The notes beneath the pieces were generated by a model. It was not told the DNA's origin, did no database searches, and saw nothing but the letters and a program-made list of their open reading frames with translations. A stretch of 5,064 nucleotides of DNA from contig JASHYS010000477.1 in the NCBI GenBank assembly GCA_030042915.1, positions 1-5,064 of the forward strand. The letters run 5' to 3'. This document shows positions 1 to 5,064 of this stretch, one piece after another. Made by a program: the position numbers and the translations under genes. Source of the stretch: Acidobacteriaceae bacterium. GTDB taxonomy: Bacteria > Acidobacteriota > Terriglobia > Terriglobales > Acidobacteriaceae. Numbering within the stretch: the stretch's first letter is position 1; every line of letters starts with the position of its first letter.

Positions 1-1
1 G

Positions 2-3000
2 GTGGTGCAAGGGGACGTGGCAACTGCGACGTTGAGCGCGGGGAGCACCAAGGTAGGCCCCGGCGAGGGCGTGAATATTACGTCGTTCGGGGCCGATGCG
101 ACCTGCAGCGGAAAGACGGCGACGGTTTCAGGAAGCATTGCGAGCGGCAGCAGCAGCGTAACGCTTGCGACGAACGGTGTGCCGTGGGTGACGGGGATGC
201 ATCTTGCGATTCCGGGCGCCGGCACGGGCGGTAACTGGGGCCTGGCAACGGTTTCGGGTTGGAACTCAAGCACGAACGTGTTGACGTTTTCTCCGGCTAC
301 AGTGACGGCGGTTTCGAACGCCACGGTTTATCCGGACGATACTCCCGGCGTGCAGGATGCGATCAACGCAATGGGCAATACGTACTCATTGAGCGGCGCT
401 CCGCCCATCAAGATTCCGTCGCAATGCTTCTTTGCGGATTGGCCGGCACTGAGTTGGTCGGCGGGGCAAGCTTCAGGGTACTCGCTGCTTTTCGAAGGCG
501 GATATGTGAGCGCGGGTGCGACGGTCAATTTTGCAGTGGCCGGCGGCACGATTGCAGCGCAGGGAGCAGACGGCACGGCTGCCATTTCGTTCGCGACGCC
601 CGTGGCGAACCTGACCAACATCACACCAACGACGACGCTGAATCCGAGCGGGGGCAACACGGCAGCGGGAACGCAAACGGTGACGCCGGGAAGCATGCTG
701 GGAATTTATCCGGGGACCGAACTGCTGGTGAGCGACTACCAGACCTGGAGCGGAGTTTCGATTTCGGCGGCGAACGCGGTGAGTTCGTACTCCTGCACGT
801 TGAGCGGGAGTACGGAGACGTGCATTTTGCAGACCTGGCCGGGCAACACGCTGTCTGCGGGGAACTCCGTGACGTTTGGCGGTTTCCAGAATGGGCTTTT
901 CCTGAACGGGTTGACGGAGGCAGTGCTTTCAACCGGCCTCTCGTCGAGCCAATTTGAGGTCAATATCCCGACTTTGGTTTTTTCGGGAACTGCATCAGGG
1001 CAAGAGCCTTTCGGGAGCGCCTACGCACTGGCGCCGTCGGGCAGCTTTGACGTTGCGACCTGTTCCGTTTCCGGCTCTCCGGGTCAGTCGACTTATGGAT
1101 GCCCGATCTGGTACGGCCACACAGTCGCGGTGACAAACGGAGGGACGTCGTGCAACGGAACCGGCTATCTGGTCGATGGTCCGACGAACAACTGGCCGGC
1201 CACACTGATGTGGTATCACGCGGGAAGCACGTGCTCGGCTTCGAGCGCGTCGATCACCGGAATCAATGAGTGGACGAAAGAGACTGTGGGCGTGACCGCA
1301 ACGAGTGGAAACACATTCACCGCCGTGTTCGGCTTCCCGCATCTGGCGAACGCGGTTACTGCGCAGTGGGCTTTGGCGCTGGGCGAGCCGGGAGCGGCCA
1401 AATACAGCACGATTTTTGAAAACGTGAAGGACATTCAAGCCAAAGGGCCGGGTGGAGGGATTCTTTGCTCGGACATGGCTTACTGCCACCTGACGCACGT
1501 GGCCGGAGGCTCGACATCTGGTGAAACCGGCGAGGGCGGCGAGACGCTGGATGCGACGTTCGTGATCGACGGACAGAGCACGTTTGCCGGCACCAACCAC
1601 AGCTATGCGTTCAGGGATACGCACAACTGCGGATCGCCATGCGGCGGCTGGGGATCAGACTCATCGGACCATTCAAATTTTTACGGCGGATTGAAAGTCG
1701 ACAGCGGTTCTGCGAGCAGCATACTCGGTGGCTTTGGAGGCAGCTTGATGACCTTCAAGAATGACCAGATTGAGGACCCGTTCATCGCAGCATATGCGTT
1801 CGATACGAGCGGAGCCGGCGCGATCAACACGGTGGTGGTGGATTCGCCGAACATGACAGACAATCTTTACGGCGCCCTGTTTCAGTATGCGCTGTTTGCT
1901 TCTTTTGCGGGCAATACAGCCAATAGTACGGCCATTGTGAATTCGCCGCTGTTTGGCGAGAGCACAAACCAAATTGCGAATGCCAACTTCTGCGGGCGCT
2001 TGAGCGTAAACGGAGTGGGGACAGGAGTGTTTGGACCGGAGTGCCCAAATGCGCCGATTAACTATGTCAACGAAGCCGGCGAGTCGATTGTTCGCCAGCA
2101 TCAACTACTCAATCCTGAGCCGCAGGTGATTCCATCGCAAACGCTGAGCGTTCCACAAACTTCAAGCTCATGGATACTGACGAATTGCACGGCGACATCG
2201 ACGACCATGTGGCCCAGCGGCCCAGCGGCGTATAGCCTGGCTGCCACGGGATCATCGCCGACGGTTGCTTTTTATCGTCAAGCGCCGCCAACGCTGAATG
2301 CGGGGGATATTTTCGTGGCAGGGGTGGAAAGCTACGGACTGGAGAGCACGCAGTTTGGGCCATTGGCCCTGGTGGTGAACAGTGGCGCGGGCGGGTCGGG
2401 ATCGATCTTAGCCAAGAGCGTGGCTTACGATCCCGAATATCCGAACGATCCATGGCATTGGGACAGGGCGATGGTGGTTGTGCCTTCCGGCGCCACGGGC
2501 GGGTCGTTGACCATGTACAGCGGATGCCCGACTGCAAACTACGGCGCGGTCAGCTTGCCGCGCATCGACTATTTTCCGGCTTCACTCGGCTGGACGCCTG
2601 CGATGGTGCAGATGTGGATGAACCAGAACTTCACGGGTCCGGCGCCAGCCGGCTATAACAACCCGGCGGTAGCGGCGACGCCGCTGACGATTTCGACAGG
2701 CGGCTACCAGGTGAACGGAGCGGCGCTGGCCACCGGCAACCTGGCTGACTGGACGGACAGTGGATTGGCCAACGGAGAGGTGCCGGAGTGGAATGCGACG
2801 ACGAACCTGTGGACGCCGGGAGCACTGCCGAGCAGCGTGACCTCGATCAATGGAAACAGCGGGGCTTTCACACTGACGGGAGGAGGAGTTTCGTGCTCGG
2901 GGTCGACGTGCACGATTACGGGAAGCTCAATGAGCGTGCCGGCAAGCGCCAGCGCGCTGAGCAGCAACGCGTCGTCGCAACTGACGGCCGCGGCGACGAC

Positions 3001-3820
3001 GGGCAGCGGGAGCGTGGTGCTGGCAACCAGTCCGACGCTGACCACGCCGACGCTGGGAGCGGCGAGCGCGACCAGCCTGGCGACGAGCGGCTCGTCGACG
3101 CTGGGAGGCAGCGCGAACGTGTTCAACAACGCGGCGGCGGCGGCGAACGTGGTGGAGATCGAAGCGGGCACGAGCGCGGCGCAGAACGAAGAGATCCAGT
3201 GGCAGAATTACAGCGGCGCCGCGGAGTGGCAGAACACGGTAGACGCGAGCTACACGTACCACATCAAAGATGCGGCCAACAGCCTGGACCGCATGACGAT
3301 TTACCAGGGCAGTGGGAACACGAACATCAACGCGGGGGGCGGGGCGTATGAAATCTGCCTGAACTGTGCGGCGAATAGCGGCACAGGGGGAATGGTGGTG
3401 GAGAACGGCGGGTCGAGCCCGTCGCCGGTGCTGACGGTGTCGGGAGCCGGCAATGCCACGGCGACAGGATTCGTATCGGGCAAGTTCTTTATGGGGTCGG
3501 GGACGATGACGCTGACGGCAGGAGCGGCGTCGGGATCGAGCCCGACCATTGCGTGCGCGACGGGACACGTGTGCGACGGAGTGAGCGGAACTGTGACGTT
3601 GACGACGGGAACGAGTCCGACGACGGGCACGCTGGCCACGCTGGGCTTTCCGAATACGCACAACAATTCTGCCAACTGCGTGGTGAGCACAGAGAGCGCG
3701 AGCGCGGTGATTACCACGAATACGTGGACGGAAAGCACGAGCGCGATCACGATCACGGCGAACGCGGCGCTGACGGCATCGACGGCGTACACGGTGAAGT
3801 ACTGGTGCGGAGGGAATTAG
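2..3820 (+). CDS. Phage tail-spike/tail-fibre-like protein with pectate-lyase-3-type beta-helix signature, 5'-partial
   Basis: The frame is open to the left edge, so the GTG at position 2 is probably not the true start; it ends at TAG 3818-3820. At least 1272 residues are present, rich in Ser, Thr, Gly and Ala, with no membrane segment. Residue numbers count from position 2. A pectate-lyase-3-like beta-helix entry is visible: NITSFGAD (25-32), an insert of about 80 residues containing GMHLAIPGAG (65-74), then DDTPGVQDAINAM (112-124). The middle shows no motif I recognise. Residues about 930-1021 carry fibre-type linkers: W-x-P segments, VTSINGNSGAFTLTGGG (from 946) and GSGSVVLATSPTLTTPTLG (from 1001). 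The C-terminal domain (about 1159-1272) has paired cysteines and ends in YWCGGN. Families with this build are usually trimeric adhesins or depolymerases on virions; catalysis cannot be judged here. Proximity to terL supports a phage origin. A secreted bacterial beta-helix protein is the alternative. The coding call is secure and the product moderately so. Confidence 0.82.
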   Translation: MVQGDVATATLSAGSTKVGPGEGVNITSFGADATCSGKTATVSGSIASGSSSVTLATNGVPWVTGMHLAIPGAGTGGNWGLATVSGWNSSTNVLTFSPATVTAVSNATVYPDDTPGVQDAINAMGNTYSLSGAPPIKIPSQCFFADWPALSWSAGQASGYSLLFEGGYVSAGATVNFAVAGGTIAAQGADGTAAISFATPVANLTNITPTTTLNPSGGNTAAGTQTVTPGSMLGIYPGTELLVSDYQTWSGVSISAANAVSSYSCTLSGSTETCILQTWPGNTLSAGNSVTFGGFQNGLFLNGLTEAVLSTGLSSSQFEVNIPTLVFSGTASGQEPFGSAYALAPSGSFDVATCSVSGSPGQSTYGCPIWYGHTVAVTNGGTSCNGTGYLVDGPTNNWPATLMWYHAGSTCSASSASITGINEWTKETVGVTATSGNTFTAVFGFPHLANAVTAQWALALGEPGAAKYSTIFENVKDIQAKGPGGGILCSDMAYCHLTHVAGGSTSGETGEGGETLDATFVIDGQSTFAGTNHSYAFRDTHNCGSPCGGWGSDSSDHSNFYGGLKVDSGSASSILGGFGGSLMTFKNDQIEDPFIAAYAFDTSGAGAINTVVVDSPNMTDNLYGALFQYALFASFAGNTANSTAIVNSPLFGESTNQIANANFCGRLSVNGVGTGVFGPECPNAPINYVNEAGESIVRQHQLLNPEPQVIPSQTLSVPQTSSSWILTNCTATSTTMWPSGPAAYSLAATGSSPTVAFYRQAPPTLNAGDIFVAGVESYGLESTQFGPLALVVNSGAGGSGSILAKSVAYDPEYPNDPWHWDRAMVVVPSGATGGSLTMYSGCPTANYGAVSLPRIDYFPASLGWTPAMVQMWMNQNFTGPAPAGYNNPAVAATPLTISTGGYQVNGAALATGNLADWTDSGLANGEVPEWNATTNLWTPGALPSSVTSINGNSGAFTLTGGGVSCSGSTCTITGSSMSVPASASALSSNASSQLTAAATTGSGSVVLATSPTLTTPTLGAASATSLATSGSSTLGGSANVFNNAAAAANVVEIEAGTSAAQNEEIQWQNYSGAAEWQNTVDASYTYHIKDAANSLDRMTIYQGSGNTNINAGGGAYEICLNCAANSGTGGMVVENGGSSPSPVLTVSGAGNATATGFVSGKFFMGSGTMTLTAGAASGSSPTIACATGHVCDGVSGTVTLTTGTSPTTGTLATLGFPNTHNNSANCVVSTESASAVITTNTWTESTSAITITANAALTASTAYTVKYWCGGN

Positions 3821-3843
3821 GCGAAGGCAGGGTTAAAAGCTTG

Positions 3844-3892
3844 GCGAGTTAGCGAGTTAGCGTGCGCGTAGGCGCACGTTAGCGAGTTAGCG
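3844..3892. repeat. Direct repeat copy 1 (49 bp) with GCGAGTTA units and hairpin
   Basis: This is the first copy of a 49-bp element whose partner lies at 3917-3965; I count 45 of 49 identical positions. It contains the 8-mer GCGAGTTA at 3844-3851, 3852-3859 and 3882-3889, flanking a perfect hairpin. It begins 23 bases after the tail gene stop. Tandem GCGAGTTA arrays of this kind look like an intergenic repeat family, but the family is not identifiable from the sequence alone. Confidence 0.88.
3861..3878. repeat. Hairpin 1: perfect 7-bp stem, 4-nt loop
   Basis: The arms CGTGCGC (3861-3867) and GCGCACG (3872-3878) are exact reverse complements around the loop GTAG (3868-3871). The stem is GC-rich, but no T-run follows on either strand, so it is not a canonical intrinsic terminator. 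It could still slow polymerase or protect the 3' end of the tail transcript; that is inference. Confidence 0.85.
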
Positions 3893-3916
3893 GGCGGAGG
3901 CGGGGCAGAGGGCTTA

Positions 3917-3965
3917 GCGAGTTAGCAAGTTAGCGTGCGCTTGGGCGCACGTTGGCGAGTTAGCG
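3917..3965. repeat. Direct repeat copy 2 (49 bp) with hairpin
   Basis: This is the second copy of the element at 3844-3892, starting 73 bp after the first and separated from it by a 24-bp G-rich spacer (3893-3916). It carries GCGAGTTA at 3917-3924 and 3955-3962 and the variant GCAAGTTA at 3925-3932. The four differences from copy 1 are one base in the second 8-mer, two in the hairpin loop and one just after the stem. Confidence 0.88.
3934..3951. repeat. Hairpin 2: perfect 7-bp stem, 4-nt loop
   Basis: CGTGCGC (3934-3940) pairs with GCGCACG (3945-3951) around the loop TTGG (3941-3944). The stem is identical to hairpin 1 while the loop differs at two of four positions. Retention of the stem with a changed loop is what selection on structure would give, though with only two copies it could be chance. 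Confidence 0.85.
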
Positions 3966-4012
3966 GGGTTAGGCGGGGTTGGCTGAGTCAGGCGCGGAAG
4001 AATTTGTGGTTT

Positions 4013-4052
4013 CCCACCCTAACGGCAAAAACAAAAGCGCCGTTAGGATGGG
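4013..4052. repeat. Long imperfect palindrome, 14-bp stem, REP-like
   Basis: The left arm 4013-4026 (CCCACCCTAACGGC) pairs with 4039-4052 (GCCGTTAGGATGGG) at 13 of 14 positions, the mismatch being C4017 opposite A4048. The loop is 12 nt and A-rich (4027-4038). The right side continues into GGGGCACCC. No T-tract follows on either strand, so it reads as a REP-like or extragenic palindrome rather than a terminator. From memory, similar CCCACCC/GGGTGGGGCACCC palindromes recur between genes in Acidobacteriaceae, which would make this a host-genome element. Confidence 0.8.
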
Positions 4053-4131
4053 GCACCCAAGGTTCGTGCTGAATCGACAACGGGCGGTTGGGTTTCATGC
4101 TATCCCGGATCTCAGAAGCGAGACCTCCACG

Positions 4132-4172
4132 CCACGGACGTGGACCTGTCCGTGGGGACCCCGGACCCGGGG
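4132..4172. repeat. Two adjacent GC-rich palindromes
   Basis: CCACGGAC (4132-4139) pairs exactly with GTCCGTGG (4148-4155) around an 8-nt loop. A second palindrome follows at once: CCCCGG (4159-4164) and CCGGGG (4167-4172) around AC. The second can also be paired in shifted ways because the stretch is a run of GGACC/GGGGACCCC-type blocks. The function is unknown. Confidence 0.7.
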
Positions 4173-4174
4173 CA

Positions 4175-4241
4175 CCCCTTTCGTGCTTGTGCGGTCGCGG
4201 GTCCGAAAATCCGGACCCAACCCCTTTTCGTGCGGGTGCGG
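4175..4241. repeat. Short direct repeat pair flanking a palindrome
   Basis: CCCCTTTCGTGC followed by TTGTGCGG (4175-4194) recurs at 4221-4241 as CCCCTTTTCGTGC followed by GGGTGCGG, with one extra T and two substitutions. Between them sits a perfect 7-bp palindrome, GGGTCCG (4199-4205) with CGGACCC (4212-4218), around a 6-nt loop AAAATC. A palindrome framed by a direct repeat may be a decayed small mobile or REP-type unit, but no coding or transposase signal is present. Confidence 0.65.
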
Positions 4242-4298
4242 GCGATTCTGAGGGGAACTTCTGACTTATGGGAATGAGATTATGGGGGACTTGTGGGC

Positions 4299-4325
4299 GA
4301 GTGTGCGGAGTGTGGAGAGTGTGTG
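4299..4325 (+). repeat. Three 9-bp iterons (GAGTGTG core) at the terL start
   Basis: The core GAGTGTG occurs at 4299-4305, 4308-4314 and 4317-4323, giving a strict 9-bp period. The last copy overlaps the preferred GTG start of terL at 4323. In the terL frame the repeat reads as Glu-Cys-x three times (ECAECGECV). It is therefore either a Cys-rich N-terminal extension, if translation starts at GTG 4293, or an untranslated iteron-like site. Which of the two applies cannot be decided from sequence alone. Confidence 0.6.
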
Positions 4326-5064
4326 TGCAAGGCGGAAGAGTTCAAGCTGCGCCTGGAAGAGATGCAAATCAGGGAGTGGGATCGTGATGACCTGGTGCGG
4401 CTGGGCCCGCAGCTGGAAGATCGTCTGAAGAAATTTGACGGGGACAAGACGAGCATCCATGTGGCGGGCAAGCTGCTGGTGATTCGGACGCGCGAGGGCG
4501 TGCCGAAAAAATTGTGGGCGAATGAGGTACAGAAGGCGTTTGAGAGGAAGCGCGGACAACGGAACATTGTGCTGAAAGCGCGGCAGATGGGGATGACAAC
4601 GTGGGCGGCAGGGCAGTTCTTTCTCAAAACTATTACGCATCCGGGAACATTGACGCTGGAGGTAGCGCAATCGCAGGAGGCGGCGGAGGAGATTTTTCAG
4701 ATCGTGCACCGGTTTGCGGACCGGTTGCCAAACAAGTTAAGGAACGGAGTGCTGCGCACGTCGCGGTCGAGCACGCGGCAGATCGTGTTTCCGGAGATCG
4801 ATGCCGAGTACCGGGTGGTGAGCGCGGCGGACCCGAACGCGGGGCGGGGATTGACGGTGCAGAACCTGCACTGCAGCGAACTGGCGCGATGGCCGGGCGA
4901 CGCCGCGGAGACGCTGGCCGGGCTGCGTGCGGCGATGACGCCCGACGGCGAGCTGATTCTGGAGTCGACGCCACAGGGAGTGGGCGGATGTTTTCACGAG
5001 GAGTGGCTGAAGGCCGGAGAGACGGGGATGGTGCGGCACTTTTTTCCGTGGTGGAAGGAGGAGC
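4323..5064 (+). CDS. terL: Phage terminase large subunit (packaging ATPase/nuclease), 3'-partial
   Basis: TerL is the motor that translocates phage DNA into the procapsid and cuts it with a C-terminal nuclease. Only the ATPase half is in the window: 247 codons, open at the right edge. Counting from GTG 4323, I see a Q-motif-like NEVQKAF (Q70), Walker A KARQMGMTTW (85-94), a Walker B-like NLHCSELARW with catalytic-type E186 preceded by Ser185, and the coupling motif ELILESTPQG (210-219). The nuclease domain lies beyond the edge. The start is uncertain. GTG 4323 has GGAG five bases upstream. ATG 4362 and GTG 4293 are in-frame alternatives, and an in-frame TGA at 4275-4277 limits the extension. 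The Lys/Glu-rich stretch just after 4329 looks translated, which mildly argues against ATG 4362. No small terminase gene precedes it. The identity is confident from the ordered motifs; the subfamily is not assigned. Confidence 0.9.
   Translation, partial: MCKAEEFKLRLEEMQIREWDRDDLVRLGPQLEDRLKKFDGDKTSIHVAGKLLVIRTREGVPKKLWANEVQKAFERKRGQRNIVLKARQMGMTTWAAGQFFLKTITHPGTLTLEVAQSQEAAEEIFQIVHRFADRLPNKLRNGVLRTSRSSTRQIVFPEIDAEYRVVSAADPNAGRGLTVQNLHCSELARWPGDAAETLAGLRAAMTPDGELILESTPQGVGGCFHEEWLKAGETGMVRHFFPWWKEE

Larger units (their letters stand above)
3821..4322. other. Repeat-rich non-coding gap between tail gene and terL
   Basis: This stretch of about 500 bases separates two same-strand phage genes. 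I see no credible gene in it. The longest open frame (3979-4251) runs straight through palindromes and direct repeats and has Pro/Arg-rich, non-protein-like content. It holds a duplicated 49-bp unit with hairpins, a GCGGGGTT tandem (3963-3970 and 3973-3980), a 14-bp palindrome, a cluster of GC-rich palindromes, and 9-bp iterons abutting terL. No clear sigma70-type promoter is visible. None of the stems is followed by a T-tract, so no intrinsic terminator can be called for the tail gene. The small terminase gene often found just before terL is absent. Confidence 0.8.

Noticed and set aside
328..1624. Long minus-strand open frames opposite the tail gene.
   Set aside because: They are shadows of a high-GC coding frame: no domains, Arg/Ser/Pro/Cys-rich content, and conflict with the clearly protein-like + strand frame.
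3861..3951. Rho-independent terminators for the tail gene.
   Set aside because: The stems are strong but neither is followed by a T-tract on the + strand, nor preceded by an A-tract that would serve the opposite strand.
3476..3965. A diversity-generating retroelement: fibre gene 3' end as variable region with downstream 7-bp/4-nt hairpins.
   Set aside because: The hairpins sit about 40 and 115 bp after the stop, a tempting layout. However, there is no template repeat, no reverse transcriptase and no C-type-lectin-like ending, and the loops GTAG and TTGG do not match the GRNA type on either strand.
3844..3965. A minimal CRISPR array with 49-bp repeats and one 24-bp spacer.
   Set aside because: There are only two copies with four mismatches, the units are internally repetitive (GCGAGTTA), and no cas gene or leader is present. 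A duplicated intergenic repeat explains it better.
3979..4251. A 90-codon + strand open frame in the gap, a possible small terminase or hypothetical protein.
   Set aside because: It runs through the 14-bp palindrome, the GC-rich palindromes and the direct repeats. Its translation is Pro/Arg/Gly-rich with no domain and no convincing ribosome binding site. It resembles the spurious proteins that arise from intergenic repeats.
4268..4393. ATG 4268 as a start for terL or for a small overlapping leader gene.
   Set aside because: It is in a different frame from the terminase and reaches a stop after about 40 codons of Gly/Arg/Val-rich sequence made by the GAGTGTG repeats. No frameshift signal is evident.
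4266..5039. Minus-strand open frames opposite terL.
   Set aside because: The + strand carries ordered terminase motifs. The antisense products are Arg/Pro/Ser-rich with no recognisable features.

Overview
The window looks like part of a (pro)phage structural and packaging region in a high-GC bacterium, or a phage of one. Two partial protein genes lie on the + strand, separated by about 500 bases of non-coding, repeat-dense DNA. The style of the large surface protein, its codon use and the small palindromes ending in a GGGGCACCC-type arm remind me of Acidobacteriota (Terriglobia/Acidobacteriaceae). That assignment is from memory and tentative, because there is no rRNA or housekeeping gene to confirm it.

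Layout. (1) Positions 2-3820 hold one very long reading frame, open at the left edge. It encodes a Ser/Thr/Gly/Ala-rich protein of at least 1272 residues, read here as a phage tail-spike or tail-fibre-like protein. It has a pectate-lyase-3-type beta-helix signature near the left edge, fibre-type linker motifs around residues 930-1021, and a compact Cys-containing C-terminal domain. Base composition changes sharply along this gene. (2) Positions 3821-4322 hold no credible gene. They contain an imperfect 49-bp duplication in which each copy carries a 7-bp stem/4-nt loop hairpin, a 14-bp palindrome, a cluster of GC-rich palindromes and short direct repeats, and a run of three 9-bp iterons ending at the next gene's start. 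(3) From about 4323 to the right edge lies the N-terminal ATPase half of a phage terminase large subunit (TerL), with a recognisable Q motif, Walker A, Walker B-like segment and coupling motif.

How it fits together: TerL would power DNA packaging into procapsids, and the tail protein would mediate contact with, or degradation of, the host surface. In many linear phage maps the terminase opens the late genes and the tail fibre closes them. A tail gene immediately followed by terL, with no small terminase gene between them, therefore suggests a circularly closed or permuted phage map, or a rearranged prophage. That makes the repeat-rich gap the most interesting non-coding part of the window. 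I see no CRISPR array, tRNA, rRNA, integrase, defence gene or reverse transcriptase.
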